From positions 65,096 through 129,095 of the forward strand of contig NZ_LMNL01000012.1 of NCBI RefSeq assembly GCF_001422985.1: a stretch of 64,000 nt of DNA. The letters are read 5' to 3'. Positions 46,604 to 55,636 of this stretch are shown in pieces (within the stretch, counting starts at the first letter, position 1; the number at the start of each line of letters is the position of its first letter). The DNA comes from Methylobacterium sp. Leaf117. GTDB lineage: Bacteria; Pseudomonadota; Alphaproteobacteria; Rhizobiales; Beijerinckiaceae. A program made the position numbers and the translations under genes. The notes under the pieces are model-generated. The model searched no databases. It had not been told where the DNA came from and was given only the letters and a program-made list of their open reading frames with translations.

Positions 46604-47284
46604 ATGCTTTTAGCGGACGACGGACGCCCGACGGGAGTAACCTGGAACTACAGCCGGAACGAACTTCTGGCGGATGGCGCGGTCCACGTCGTCGGCGTGG
46701 CCCTCGGGGTCGCAGGCGCCATCGCCATCGTGGTGATCGCGGCGCTCTCGCCGCTCACCCTGGTCGAACGCGCCGGCGTGACGATCTACGCCGCCGGACT
46801 CGTCTCGATGCTGGGGGTCTCGGCCACCTACAACATGTGGCCGGTGTCCCGGCGCAAGTGGCTGCTGCGGCGCGCCGACCACGCGCTGATCTACCTGATG
46901 ATCGCCGGAACCTACACGCCCCTGGTGGCGATGGTGGGCGCCGGAGAGGCGGCCTGGAGCCTCCTCGCCGTGGTCTGGCTGGTGGCGGCGATCGGCATCG
47001 CCCTCAAGCTGTTGCTGCCCGGCCGCTACGACCGCGCTTCCATTTGCCTTTACCTCATCCTCGGCTGGAGCGGCGTCATCGCCTACGATGCGGTGATCGG
47101 TCAGCTATCGCCGAATGCGCTGGGGCTTCTGGCGCTCGGCGGCGTGCTCTACTCGGCCGGCGTGGTGTTCCATGTCTGGCGCAGCCTGCCGTACCAGAAC
47201 GCGATCTGGCACGCCTTCGTGCTGGCCGCGACCGCCTGCCACTATGGGACGGTGCTGGCGACCGTGATGCAGGCCGGCGCCTGA
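46604..47284 (+). CDS. PAQR/hemolysin III family membrane protein
   Basis: A 226-residue seven-helix protein. It starts with NYSRNELLADGAVHVVGVAL, and shows ATYNMWP, RRADHALIYLMIAGTYTP and the C-terminal VVFHVWRSLPYQNAIWH...H, whose conserved His and Asp positions form a metal site in this superfamily (adiponectin receptor-like hydrolases). Bacterial members affect membrane lipid balance; hemolysis is doubtful. The ATG at 46604 has GGAGG 6 bases upstream and is preferred to the GTG at 46583. Confidence 0.9.
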   Translation: MLLADDGRPTGVTWNYSRNELLADGAVHVVGVALGVAGAIAIVVIAALSPLTLVERAGVTIYAAGLVSMLGVSATYNMWPVSRRKWLLRRADHALIYLMIAGTYTPLVAMVGAGEAAWSLLAVVWLVAAIGIALKLLLPGRYDRASICLYLILGWSGVIAYDAVIGQLSPNALGLLALGGVLYSAGVVFHVWRSLPYQNAIWHAFVLAATACHYGTVLATVMQAGA

Positions 47285-47318
47285 GGGCGCCGGTGCTTCG
47301 GGGTGATGGGCCCGACGG

Positions 47319-48206
47319 TCACTTGCCGGAGCAGAGGCCCCGGTCGGCGAGGGTGCGGTGCTCGCGCGGATCGCAATCGGTCGACAGGAACGAGGCCCAT
47401 TCGGCGGGACTGCCGTAGAAGGCGTTGCGGTCGACGTCGCCGCGCACGCCCGGCACCCGGCCGGTCGAGGTGAACTGCCACAGCATCCACTTGCGCTTGA
47501 CGTAGCGCTGCTCGGGCTCGGCCGCGGTCGAACGGACCCAGTGCGGATAATCCGGCAGTTCGTCTTCGAGCACGTCCTTGTGGAAGGTGATGTCGGTGTA
47601 GATGATCGGGCGCTTGCCGGTGTAACGCTCCATCTCGTCGAGCATGTAGCGGATCATCGACAGGGCCTGGGCCTTGGGCAGCTTCTTCGGGCAGAGCTGG
47701 GAATGGCCGTTCCACTCGACGTCGAGGACCGGGGGCAGGGCGGTGGGATCGTTCGGGACGTTCTTCTTGAACCAGGCCATCTGATCCTGGGCGGAGCGGC
47801 ACCAGAACACGAAGTGATAGGCCCCGCGCGGCACGCCGGCCTGGGCCGCTCCGTCCCAATTGGTTCGGAAGCGCTCGTCCACGTGGTCGCCGCCCTCGGT
47901 CGCCTTGATGAAGGCGAACTGGGTTCCGGCGGCCCGCACCGACATCCAGTCGATCGGGCCCTGCCATTTCGAGATGTCGATGCCCTGGACCGGGTGCTGC
48001 TTGGCCCGCGCCACGCCGGGATGCGGCTTGGCATCGCCCTTGGTGGGATAGAAGTCTGTGGTGCCGGAGCAGGCCGCGAGCGCAGACAACACCGCCACGG
48101 CGGCACCCCGCCGCAAGGTTTCGCGAAGAACCTGGAAACGGACCGGCTGGTTCTGGCGTGTCGGGACAGTCCCGTTCCTCAGCCGCATCGGTCCCCGATC
48201 CATCAT
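47319..48206 (-). CDS. Glycoside hydrolase family 25 (lysozyme-like) lipoprotein
   Basis: A 295-residue muramidase-like enzyme. The N-terminus has a lipoprotein signal (VAVLSALAAC, lipobox LAAC). The GH25 core has GIDISKWQGPIDW (catalytic Asp), FAFIKATEG, YHFVFWC, PPVLDVEWNG (catalytic Glu), PIIYTDITFH and WMLWQFTSTG. It probably cleaves peptidoglycan from the outer side. The start could be ATG 48206 or GTG 48218. It is convergent with the PAQR gene, 34 bases away. Confidence 0.93.
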   Translation of the reverse strand: MMDRGPMRLRNGTVPTRQNQPVRFQVLRETLRRGAAVAVLSALAACSGTTDFYPTKGDAKPHPGVARAKQHPVQGIDISKWQGPIDWMSVRAAGTQFAFIKATEGGDHVDERFRTNWDGAAQAGVPRGAYHFVFWCRSAQDQMAWFKKNVPNDPTALPPVLDVEWNGHSQLCPKKLPKAQALSMIRYMLDEMERYTGKRPIIYTDITFHKDVLEDELPDYPHWVRSTAAEPEQRYVKRKWMLWQFTSTGRVPGVRGDVDRNAFYGSPAEWASFLSTDCDPREHRTLADRGLCSGK

Positions 48207-48391
48207 TGACGCACGCACTCTATGGCTAAGGGATGGCCCGGCGCGGTTAACAGACCTTTGACGGCATTGCGGCGGATTTCCGGAAGTCGTGGTGAGACGG
48301 TCACATCCGTCGCGGACATCCCCGCTGGCCCCCAGGCGATGCGCCGCCTAAGTGCAGGTCGGGCCTGCGGGTTTCGCCAGGGGGGAATCGG

Positions 48392-48832
48392 GTGAAGACA
48401 TTGTTCACCATCGGGTATGAAGGGCTGGATTCCGAGCGCCTGATCGCGGCTCTGCGCGATGCCGGTGTGGCGACCCTGGCGGATGTCCGGGCGGTGGCCA
48501 ACTCGCGCAAGCGCGGCTTCTCCAAGAACGCCCTGCGGACCAGCCTGGAAGAGGTCGGGCTCGGCTACGCCCATGCCCGCGCCCTCGGCACCCCCAAGGC
48601 CGGGCGTCAGGCGGCCCGCGCGAACGATGCGAGCCTGATGCGCAGGATCTATTGCGAGGAAGTGCTGGACACCGCCGATGGCGGACTCGCCCTGGACGAC
48701 CTCTGCGCCCTGGCGGCCCGGGCTCCGACCTGCCTCCTCTGCTTCGAGCGCGACCCGGCCCACTGCCACCGGCGCGTCCTGGCCGAGCGCATGGCCGAGC
48801 GCGGCTTCATCAGCGTCGACCTGTTCGGCTGA
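48392..48832 (+). CDS. DUF488 family protein
   Basis: A 146-residue protein. It starts LFTIGYEGLDSERLIAAL and has ADVRAVANSRKRGFSKN and LLCFERDPAHCHRRVLAERM, all DUF488 hallmarks, including conserved Cys and His near the end that may bind metal or substrate. The family is widespread and its biochemistry is unproven. A GTG start at 48392 follows AGGGGGGAA. It stands alone before the quorum-sensing genes. Confidence 0.92.
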   Translation: MKTLFTIGYEGLDSERLIAALRDAGVATLADVRAVANSRKRGFSKNALRTSLEEVGLGYAHARALGTPKAGRQAARANDASLMRRIYCEEVLDTADGGLALDDLCALAARAPTCLLCFERDPAHCHRRVLAERMAERGFISVDLFG

Positions 48833-48925
48833 TTCAGCCCGATCGCCCGGGATGAGTGCCGCCCCCGCGTCGCCACGACCCGGCTGCCCACGGTCGGGCC
48901 GTACCGCCGTTGACAATCTAGAGTT

Positions 48926-49705
48926 ATGCGGCTCTGCTTCGTCGAAGAAGCACAGGATGTCGGAACGAGGATGACGCGCAAGGCGCTGGACCAGACACTC
49001 GGGTTCCTGCGATCGCTTGACCGGACTGCGAGCGTCGACGACGTTGCGCGCCTGCTGGTCACCGAACTCGCCGCCTTCGGCGTCGCCCACGCCATGGCCG
49101 GCACCGTGCCGGGGAAGGGCACGCCGGCGCGCCAGCAGCAATCCCACATCCTGGTCAACACCTTCCCGTCCGAATGGGGACGGCGCTACCTCACGCGGGG
49201 CTACGCCTTCCACGACCCGACCGTCCGCCACCTGTCGGAGACGAAGGTTCCGTTTGCCTGGAGCGATCTGCGGAGCCGCATCGGCGACGACAGCGAGGCG
49301 CGCAGGGTCATGGATGAGGCGGGCGAGTTCCGCCTGCGCGACGGCGTCACCATTCCGTTGATGACGCTGGAGGGTGGAACGGCGGGCTTCAGCCTCTCGG
49401 GCGAGCATCTGGCGATCGATCCCGACGACCGGCCGATGCTCCATCTCATCGCCACCTACGCCTTCGGCCACCTGCTGCGGTTGCGCGGGGAAGGCAGCCT
49501 TCCGCGCACCATCCGGCTGGCCCCGCGCGAGCGCGAGGCCCTGCAATGGGCTGCCGAGGGCAAGACCGACTGGGAGATCGGCGAGGTGATGGGGATCTCG
49601 ACACATGGCGTCGATTTCCACCTGCGCTCGGCGCGGACCAAGCTCGGCACGACCAACCGCACCCAGGCCGTGGCGGTGGCGCTGCGGCGCGGGCTGATCC
49701 TCTGA
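48926..49705 (+). CDS. LuxR-family quorum-sensing transcription regulator
   Basis: A 259-residue protein with an N-terminal autoinducer-binding domain and a C-terminal GerE/LuxR helix-turn-helix. The ligand pocket pattern W-x3-Y-x8-DP is present (EWGRRYLTRGYAFHDPTV), and the following W (FAWSDL) and the Gly of GTAGFSLSG fit. The DNA-binding part has PREREALQWAAEGKTDWEIG and VDFHLRSARTKLGTTNRTQA. The luxI-type synthase gene is 133 bases downstream on the same strand with a lux-box-like site between. The start is 48926 or ATG 48971. Confidence 0.93.
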   Translation: MRLCFVEEAQDVGTRMTRKALDQTLGFLRSLDRTASVDDVARLLVTELAAFGVAHAMAGTVPGKGTPARQQQSHILVNTFPSEWGRRYLTRGYAFHDPTVRHLSETKVPFAWSDLRSRIGDDSEARRVMDEAGEFRLRDGVTIPLMTLEGGTAGFSLSGEHLAIDPDDRPMLHLIATYAFGHLLRLRGEGSLPRTIRLAPREREALQWAAEGKTDWEIGEVMGISTHGVDFHLRSARTKLGTTNRTQAVAVALRRGLIL

Positions 49706-49767
49706 GCGTCTGAGCCTCTCAGGCCGAGCCTCCGAGCCTCGAAGGCTGCCGCCCGCCGCCGCATCTC

Positions 49768-49785
49768 CCTACGGATTCCCGTAGG
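49768..49785. promoter_or_regulatory. Lux box-like inverted repeat
   Basis: CCTACGG (49768-49774) and CCGTAGG (49779-49785) form a perfect 7-bp dyad around ATTC. It lies 54 bases before the synthase start codon, the usual place for a LuxR-type binding site driving autoinduction. Confidence 0.65.
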
Positions 49786-49838
49786 TCTGCAACCGTCATC
49801 TCCCTGTCAGAAACACCTCCAGGCCCGGAGGTTTCGAG

Positions 49839-50462
49839 ATGATTCAGATCGTGACACCCGCGAACGCGCAGCGGTTTCGCGACGAGATGGAACAGGTCTG
49901 GCGCCTGAGACACGCGGTGTTCGTCGAGGAAAAACGCTGGACCGATCTGGCCAGGCCGGACGGCCGCGAGATCGACCAGTTCGACACGCCGCACGCGATC
50001 CATTTCCTCGCCCTCGAGGCCGGCCGGGTCATCGGCTACAGCCGCCTCCTGCCGACCACGCGGCCGCATCTCCTGTCGGACGTCCTGCCGCAGCTCTGCG
50101 AGGGCGAACTTCCGCGCGGTCACGACACCTGGGAATGGACGCGGCAGGCCGTGGCCCGCTCGCACCGGGGCCGCGGCAAGGCGATCAACCCGGTCTCGCT
50201 GGCGCTGCTGTCGGGGATCGTCGAGTGGGGCCTGGCCAGCGGGGTCCGCCGCCTCGTGCTGCAGATGCCGACGCTCTACCTGCTGCACGTGGTGCAGCTG
50301 CACTTCCGCGCCCACCCGCTCGGATTGCCGCAAGCGATCAGCGGCGAAGACATCATCGCCACCACGGCGGAGTTCGACGAGCGCACGCTGGCGCGCCTGC
50401 GTCGCCTGACCGGCCGCTCCGGCTCCGTCCTGGCTCCCGATTATCCCTATCTCGCCGCCTGA
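49839..50462 (+). CDS. Acyl-homoserine-lactone synthase (LuxI family)
   Basis: A 207-residue autoinducer synthase making acyl-homoserine lactones from SAM and an acyl donor. Invariant residues are found: R, F and W in LRHAVFVEEKRW, the two Asp in REIDQFDTP, R in GYSRLLPT and E..R in WEWTRQAV. The acyl chain cannot be predicted by eye. GGAGG lies about 7 bases before the ATG. The upstream LuxR gene and lux-box-like repeat suggest positive autoregulation. A 90-residue gene follows 26 bases later. Confidence 0.95.
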   Translation: MIQIVTPANAQRFRDEMEQVWRLRHAVFVEEKRWTDLARPDGREIDQFDTPHAIHFLALEAGRVIGYSRLLPTTRPHLLSDVLPQLCEGELPRGHDTWEWTRQAVARSHRGRGKAINPVSLALLSGIVEWGLASGVRRLVLQMPTLYLLHVVQLHFRAHPLGLPQAISGEDIIATTAEFDERTLARLRRLTGRSGSVLAPDYPYLAA

Positions 50463-50488
50463 CGCGCGCTCTCGAAGGACCGACCACC

Positions 50489-50761
50489 ATGGGGCAACGA
50501 TTGACGGATTCGACGAGTCTGGATCAGACGATCCTGGACTCGTTCATGCCGAGCGAGACCGGCGCCGGCCCGACCGCCCACTCGGAGGCCGAACAGGCGC
50601 TCGATGCCCTGGCGGTCCAGTTCATCGCGGCGCGGGCGGTCATCGACAAGTCCGGGACGCCGATGATGCGGCGGCTGATCGATCTTCTGCTGTTCGAGAT
50701 CGCCGTGGCGCTGGCCGATCCGGAGGAAGATCCGGCTCGGGCCCTCGATCCGGTCGCCTGA
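50489..50761 (+). CDS. Small protein downstream of the AHL synthase
   Basis: A 90-residue helical protein with a hydrophobic C-terminal helix (MMRRLIDLLLFEIAVALADP). AAGGA lies 10 bases before the ATG at 50489. I do not recognise it. The 26-base distance from the AHL synthase gene, same strand, suggests cotranscription; a role in quorum sensing is only a guess. Confidence 0.6.
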   Translation: MGQRLTDSTSLDQTILDSFMPSETGAGPTAHSEAEQALDALAVQFIAARAVIDKSGTPMMRRLIDLLLFEIAVALADPEEDPARALDPVA

Positions 50762-50786
50762 CGCTGTGTCGGCGGCCAGTGGCCGA

Positions 50787-51032
50787 CTAGCGCGCGCTGC
50801 CGCCGCGCATGCTGCGCTGGCGGCAGGTCCGTCCCATATCCTCGTAGCCGGCCGGGCAGCGGCGCACGCAGGCGCCGGCCGCGTATTTCAGCGGCGGGCG
50901 GCAGGCGCGACTGAAGCGCTGTTCCTGGAACAGGTAGTCCTTGGCCGGACTCTGGGCCATGGCCGGAATGGCGAGGCCGATCGGGCCTGCGACCGCGACC
51001 ATCAACAGGGCTAGGCGAGAGAAGCGGGTCAT
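50787..51032 (-). CDS. Small secreted Cys-rich protein
   Basis: An 81-residue protein with a signal peptide (ALLMVAVAGPIGLAIPAMAQ) and four cysteines in the mature part (CRPPLKYAAGACVRRC and GRTC), plus an Arg/Gly-rich end. The Cys pattern suggests two disulfides in the periplasm. GGGAACG precedes the ATG at 51032, so the longer frame is rejected. Function unknown. Confidence 0.65.
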   Translation of the reverse strand: MTRFSRLALLMVAVAGPIGLAIPAMAQSPAKDYLFQEQRFSRACRPPLKYAAGACVRRCPAGYEDMGRTCRQRSMRGGSAR

Positions 51033-51339
51033 CGAACGTTCCCGGTTGTAAGGTCGGCCGTGCCTCGACGCGACATGCGAACAGACAACGCCGAATCCGA
51101 CGGGCAGATCAAGGACAACCGACATGTCGCCGCCGGGCGTTGTGGCAGCCGCCATGAGGCGCAGGATAGGCGAGCCCACCCGTCGCTCGAACGCTGGACC
51201 CGCGCCTGCGCAACCGGCCGGAGCACTCAAGTCACTTCTGTGTGGATTAGATTGGGTTCGGGGTGCGGTTCTACGAGAACCCGGCAACCCTGATCGAACC
51301 GCGATGCACCAACTCTTCGTCGTCGTCGATCGAAAGAGT
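51033..51339. other. Intergenic region between the Cys-rich gene and tRNA-Leu
   Basis: About 300 bases. The left part should hold the promoter of the leftward Cys-rich gene. The right end has an inverted repeat that includes the tRNA 3' end. No supported gene is here; rightward frames read through the reverse of the tRNA. Confidence 0.4.
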
Positions 51340-51345
51340 TGGTGC
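51306..51345. repeat. Inverted repeat overlapping the tRNA-Leu 3' end
   Basis: GCACCAACTCTT (51306-51317) and AAGAGTTGGTGC (51334-51345) are a perfect 12-bp inverted repeat with a 16-base spacer. The right arm includes the encoded CCA and two acceptor-stem bases of tRNA-Leu. In the tRNA precursor this would form a hairpin that masks the 3' end. Confidence 0.9.
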
Positions 51346-51424
51346 GGCCAAGAGGACTCGAACCTCCACCCCTTGCAGGACTAGCACCTCAAGCTAGCGC
51401 GTCTACCAATTCCGCCATGGCCGC
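51340..51424 (-). tRNA. tRNA-Leu (GAG)
   Basis: An 85-base class II tRNA with CCA encoded. Acceptor stem GCGGCCA/TGGCCGC; D-arm with AATTGGTAGACGC; anticodon stem CTAGC/GCTAG around loop TTGAGGT, anticodon GAG; variable arm; T-arm GGAGG-TTCGAGT-CCTCT. Reads CUC and CUU leucine codons. Confidence 0.97.
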
Positions 51425-51571
51425 ATCGTCAACGCACCGTTCCGTCACCGGGCCCGGAGGACCATCGCGCCGTAGCGGTGGGCTCTGGTGGGCTGCGGCG
51501 ACCGATCTCTCGGGGCGCGGCGCAGCCAATAACAGACGGATTTCCGTCCGACAAGCGTCACGGTGGCGGGA

Positions 51572-51877
51572 TCAGAGGAAATCGACGCCGCCGTCCAGGA
51601 CCGGCACGGCGCCCTGGCCGATGGTGACGCCGGGCAGGCGCACCACGTCGGCCTTGCGGATCAGTTCGGTGATCTCGACGGAGATGCGGTTGCCGGTCAC
51701 CACGATCTGTCCGCGCGCGATCGGGTGGTCGTTGGCGAGAATCTCGACCATATCGGACTCGGTGGCTTCGAGTTCGATCACCGCACCGCGGCCCATGCGC
51801 AGGAGCATGTGCAACGGCATGTGACTGCGCCCGAGCACCACCGTCAGGTCGACCTTCAGGTCTTCGAACACCGCCAC
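51572..51877 (-). CDS. FliN/SpoA-type flagellar motor switch protein
   Basis: A 101-residue SpoA (FliN C-terminal) domain protein. It has [20 protein letters not shown], the G..IEL strand ([15 protein letters not shown]), [14 protein letters not shown] at the end. It is the C-ring component of the flagellar switch in family terms, but no other flagellar gene is nearby. AAGGA is 8 bases before a GTG at 51877, which I take as start. It is divergent from lipB by 34 bases. Confidence 0.82.
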   Translation of the reverse strand: MAVFEDLKVDLTVVLGRSHMPLHMLLRMGRGAVIELEATESDMVEILANDHPIARGQIVVTGNRISVEITELIRKADVVRLPGVTIGQGAVPVLDGGVDFL

Positions 51878-51911
51878 GCGATCCGTCCTTCGTTCCGGGC
51901 CGGCCCAACCC

Positions 51912-52682
51912 GTGGTTCGGCCCTTCCCTCCACCTTCCCTGCGCGATGGTGAAATCTTGGTAAACGAAACCCTAATCGCGCCCCGTCTGGCGCTTCCCGC
52001 GGGGGATTTCCACGCCCTTTCGGACGGCGCGCCCGTGGCGTGGCGGATCAGCGACACCCCGGTGCCCTACGGTGACGCGGTGGCGGCCATGGAGGAGCGA
52101 GCCGAGGCGATCGCGGCGGGCCGCGCTTCGGAGCTGGTCTGGCTGCTCGAACATCCCCCCCTCTACACGGCGGGCACCTCGGCGCGGGCTTCCGACCTCG
52201 TCGAGCCGGACCGCTTTCCGGTACACCGCACCGGGCGGGGCGGGCAGTACACCTATCACGGGCCGGGTCAGCGGGTGGCCTACGTGATGCTCGACCTCAA
52301 CCGGCGCCGCCGGGACCTGCGGGCCTACGTGGCCGCCCTGGAGGCCTGGATCATCGCCACCCTGGAGGCCTTCAACGTGCGCGGCGAGCGGCGGGAGGAT
52401 CGGGTCGGCGTCTGGGTCCGGCGTCCCGAAAAGGGGGCGGGCGTGGAGGACAAGGTCGCCGCCATCGGCATCCGGGTCCGACGCTGGGTGAGCTTCCACG
52501 GCATCAGCCTTAACGTGGAGCCGGACCTGTCGCACTTCACCGGCATCGTGCCCTGCGGCATCGCCGGGCACGGCGTCACCAGCCTGGTCGATCTCGGCCA
52601 TCTCGTCTCGATGCCCGAGGTGGACATGCAGCTCCGCGCCGCCTTCGAGGCGATCTTCGGCCCAACGGTCGCGGCGGATTAG
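51912..52682 (+). CDS. lipB: Lipoyl(octanoyl) transferase
   Basis: Moves octanoate from acyl-carrier protein to lipoyl domains, the first step of lipoate synthesis. The 256-residue product has [30 protein letters not shown] and [22 protein letters not shown], including the catalytic Lys (AAIGIRV is preceded by DKVAAIG) and Cys. The start is uncertain: GTG at 51912 or TTG at 51957; the family core begins about 45 residues in. Its stop overlaps the stop of the opposing transporter gene. Confidence 0.94.
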   Translation: MVRPFPPPSLRDGEILVNETLIAPRLALPAGDFHALSDGAPVAWRISDTPVPYGDAVAAMEERAEAIAAGRASELVWLLEHPPLYTAGTSARASDLVEPDRFPVHRTGRGGQYTYHGPGQRVAYVMLDLNRRRRDLRAYVAALEAWIIATLEAFNVRGERREDRVGVWVRRPEKGAGVEDKVAAIGIRVRRWVSFHGISLNVEPDLSHFTGIVPCGIAGHGVTSLVDLGHLVSMPEVDMQLRAAFEAIFGPTVAAD

Positions 52683-53566
52683 ATCACCGGCACGCCCCGG
52701 CCCTTGGCGTGCTCCCCCGGCTCCACGTGGATGACGACGACGGAGCCCTCGATGGCGCTCTCGATCGCGGCCTCCAGGCGGTCGCAGATGGCGTGCGAAT
52801 CCTGCACCGTCATCGCGCCCGGCACCACGAGGTGGAAATCGATGAAGGTCGCCTGCCCGGCATGGCGGGTGCGGACGTCGTGCGCCTCCAGGGCACCGGT
52901 GCTGTGGAGCGAGATCAGTTCGCGGATCTGCGCCACCATCTCGGTGGGCGCGGCCTTGTCCATCAGGCCGCTGACCGAATCGCGGATCATGCCCCAGCCC
53001 GACCACAGGATGTTGAGGGCGACGAGGCCGGCGATCAGCGGGTCGAGGATGGCGTATCCGGTCACCGTCACCAGGGCGACACCGACGAGCACGCCCGCCG
53101 AGGTGACCACGTCGGCCATCACGTGGCGGGCATCCGCCACCAGGGCCGGCGAGCGCCAGGCGCGGCCCCGGCGCAGCAGCGTCATCGCCCAAACGCCGTT
53201 GATCGCGGTCGCCACGAGGTTGACCGCGAGGCCGATGGCCGGCGCGTCCAGCATCTTGGGGTCGAGCAGGCCGAAGAAGGCCTCCCGCAGGATCAGGAGC
53301 GCCGCCACGATGATCAGCGCGCCCTCGATCACCGCCGAGAAATACTCGGCCTTGTGGTGGCCGTAGGGGTGATCGTCGTCGGCCGGGCGGGCCGCAACCC
53401 GAAGCGCGACCAGGGCGAACACCGCCGCCACCACGTTGATGATGCTCTCCAGGGCATCGGAATAGAGTGCGAGGCTGCCGGTCACCCAGTAGGCAGCGAA
53501 TTTGAGGCCCATCACCAGGGCGCCGACGCCGGCGCTCAAGAGGGCGGCTTTCTGGGTGCGGTCCAT
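52679..53566 (-). CDS. Cation diffusion facilitator (CDF) transporter
   Basis: A 295-residue divalent metal/proton antiporter. It has six membrane segments; the metal site is formed by YSDALES in helix 2 and [12 protein letters not shown] in helix 5, with the [12 protein letters not shown] loop. The C-terminal cytoplasmic domain is short and His-poor ([10 protein letters not shown]). This pattern is FieF/MamB-like; substrate could be Fe, Zn or Mn. The start at 53566 ([13 protein letters not shown]) is chosen over a much longer frame. It is convergent with lipB with stop codons overlapping. Confidence 0.93.
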   Translation of the reverse strand: MDRTQKAALLSAGVGALVMGLKFAAYWVTGSLALYSDALESIINVVAAVFALVALRVAARPADDDHPYGHHKAEYFSAVIEGALIIVAALLILREAFFGLLDPKMLDAPAIGLAVNLVATAINGVWAMTLLRRGRAWRSPALVADARHVMADVVTSAGVLVGVALVTVTGYAILDPLIAGLVALNILWSGWGMIRDSVSGLMDKAAPTEMVAQIRELISLHSTGALEAHDVRTRHAGQATFIDFHLVVPGAMTVQDSHAICDRLEAAIESAIEGSVVVIHVEPGEHAKGRGVPVI

Positions 53567-53685
53567 GACGGTGTCCGGTCTTGAGCCGGATGCGGCGCGG
53601 CCGCCCGGTGCGGAGGCCTTAGCGCCCGTGGCCACGCCAAGGCCACGGCAAAGGTTGAACCCGCACCTGTACGATTGAGCCGGGG

Positions 53686-53973
53686 CTATGCCGTGCCGGA
53701 ATCGGCGGGACCCGGTTCGTCCAGATCCGGTGCCTTGGCGCGAGCCGCTTCGCGGGCCGCGAAGACCGCCCCCTGCGCCCGGGCGCGCTCGGCCTTGCGC
53801 TGATAGCTCCGGACCATCCAGTTCCAGCGCGCGCCGGCGGCCAGGGTGTCCAGGCGCAGGGCTTCCCGCGTCCAGTAATCCACAAGCTCCCCGTCGAGCG
53901 TCGTGCGCCGGGCCGTGATCTTGGCCCGGATGGCATCGGACCGGATATCGTCGCTTCTGTGCGCGTCGGTCAT
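53686..53973 (-). CDS. Hypothetical small charged protein
   Basis: A 95-residue, Arg/Ala-rich helical protein (KITARRTTLDGELVDYWTRE, WNWMVRSYQRKAERARAQG). GGAG lies 5 bases before the ATG. No family recognised; likely conserved in relatives because the Trp/Tyr pattern is not random. Confidence 0.6.
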   Translation of the reverse strand: MTDAHRSDDIRSDAIRAKITARRTTLDGELVDYWTREALRLDTLAAGARWNWMVRSYQRKAERARAQGAVFAAREAARAKAPDLDEPGPADSGTA

Positions 53974-54068
53974 GGGGGCTCCGAATGGCGAGCGTGGACG
54001 TCAGGGTCGAAAAGGGCGTTTCCGGTGCGAACAGCCGCCGGACTGATCCAGCGGCCGGACAGCGAATT

Positions 54069-54311
54069 TCACGGAGAGGGCGGCACGCTTGTCGGCGCGA
54101 CGGTGAGCGCGTCCGGATCTTGGGCGAAGCCGGCATCGCCCGCATCCGGGACCGGTGAGGAGGGGGTGCCGAACGGGCGGCTCGGATAGGCCTCCAGAAA
54201 TTTCGCCCGCGCCTCCTCGGCATCCTCCGCCTTGAGGGTGATGCTCGCCCGATCCGGCAAGGGCCAGCGCGGGTCGGCGGGATCGCGGGGGCTCACGGCA
54301 AACCAGGCCAT
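54069..54311 (-). CDS. Hypothetical small protein divergent from queA
   Basis: An 80-residue protein: AWFAVSPRDPADPRWPLPDR, then ITLKAEDAEEARAKFLEAYP, and a Pro-rich tail. The ITLKAEDAEEARAKFL segment looks like a compact beta-alpha motif. GGAG lies about 10 bases before the ATG at 54311. It is 178 bases from the queA start, divergent. No function can be given. Confidence 0.55.
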   Translation of the reverse strand: MAWFAVSPRDPADPRWPLPDRASITLKAEDAEEARAKFLEAYPSRPFGTPSSPVPDAGDAGFAQDPDALTVAPTSVPPSP

Positions 54312-54489
54312 CCTGTCGGGTCTCCTCAGGTCTCGGTGTGGAAAGGGGCGGTGTGGAAAGTGTCGGTACGGACGCCCGGCGCGGGCGGCTCTCGTCTGAA
54401 CAGGTCGGGCCCGCGCCGGTTCCGCCGGTGGCGCCCGACCACGCGTGACCCCATTGATCCGCGCCGCCAAACCGTGCTGTTGGCGGGCC

Positions 54490-55575
54490 ATGCGCGTCGA
54501 CCTCTTCGATTTCGAGCTGCCCGAGGCGAGCATCGCCCTGCGCCCGCCGGTCCCCCGCGATGCCGGCCGCCTCCTGGTGGTGCGCCCCGGCGACGCCCTC
54601 GAAGACCGCAAGGTGCGGGACCTGGCGCAGCTCCTGCGGCCGGGCGACGCCCTGGTCTTCAACGACACCCGGGTGATCCCGGCCCGCCTCGCGGGCCTGC
54701 GTCACCGGCCGGGTGCGCCGGGCCTGCGCATGGAGGCGATGCTGCACCTGCGCGAGGCGGGGGACACCTGGCGTGCCTTCGCCCGGCCGGGCAAGCGCCT
54801 CGCCGCCGGCGACCGGGTCAGCTTCGGCCGGCACGGGGCGAGCGAGCCCTGCGATCTCGGCGGCCTCGACGCGACCATCGCGGCCAAGGGGGAGGGGGGC
54901 GAGATCACCCTGCGCTTCGATCTGGCCGGCCCCGCCCTCGACGAGGCCATCGCGCGGATCGGCGACCTGCCGCTCCCGCCCTACATCGCCGGCAAGCGGC
55001 CCACCGACGCGCGGGACGCCACCGACTACCAGACCGTCTATGCCCGCGAGCCCGGCGCGGTGGCGGCCCCGACCGCCGGCCTGCACTTCTCCGACGCGCT
55101 CCTGGCCGACCTCGATGCCGCCGGCATCGCCCGCCACACCGTGACCCTGCATGTGGGCGCCGGCACCTTCCTGCCGGTAAAGGCCGACGACACCGACGAC
55201 CACCGCATGCATACGGAGATCGGCCGCCTCGACGCCGCCACCGCCGAGGCCCTGAACGCCGTGCGGGCGGGCGGCGGCCGCGTCGTGGCCGTCGGCACAA
55301 CCGCCCTGCGCCTCCTGGAGAGTGCGGCCGATTCCGAGGGACGGCTTCACGCCTTCGCGGGACCGACCGAGATCTTCATCACGCCGGGCACCCGCATCCG
55401 CGCCGTCGATGCGCTGATGACCAACTTCCACCTGCCGCGCTCGACCCTGTTCATGCTGGTCTCGGCCTTCTCGGGGCTCGAAACCATGCGGGCCACCTAT
55501 GCCCACGCCATCGCGTCCGGCTATCGCTTCTATTCCTACGGCGATTCGAGCCTGCTGTTTCCGGCGCGGGACTGA
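54490..55575 (+). CDS. queA: tRNA preQ1(34) S-adenosylmethionine ribosyltransferase-isomerase (QueA)
   Basis: Makes epoxyqueuosine in tRNA by transferring the ribosyl part of SAM. The 361-residue protein begins [17 protein letters not shown], then [15 protein letters not shown], the substrate-binding [27 protein letters not shown] (seen as [11 protein letters not shown]) and [17 protein letters not shown]. The start at 54490 matches the family, against an upstream in-frame start at 54445. The next gene, tgt, belongs to the same pathway, 61 bases downstream, and both are likely one operon. Confidence 0.96.
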   Translation: MRVDLFDFELPEASIALRPPVPRDAGRLLVVRPGDALEDRKVRDLAQLLRPGDALVFNDTRVIPARLAGLRHRPGAPGLRMEAMLHLREAGDTWRAFARPGKRLAAGDRVSFGRHGASEPCDLGGLDATIAAKGEGGEITLRFDLAGPALDEAIARIGDLPLPPYIAGKRPTDARDATDYQTVYAREPGAVAAPTAGLHFSDALLADLDAAGIARHTVTLHVGAGTFLPVKADDTDDHRMHTEIGRLDAATAEALNAVRAGGGRVVAVGTTALRLLESAADSEGRLHAFAGPTEIFITPGTRIRAVDALMTNFHLPRSTLFMLVSAFSGLETMRATYAHAIASGYRFYSYGDSSLLFPARD

Positions 55576-55636
55576 CACGAGGGAAGGCGCGGGGGAGGAC
55601 GTGCCGAGCCGGAAAACCGGTGCTAAGACGGCGCCC

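Noticed and set aside
51124..51384. Plus-strand frame ending in GQEDSNLHPLQD
   Set aside because: It reads through the reverse of tRNA-Leu, a common spurious call.
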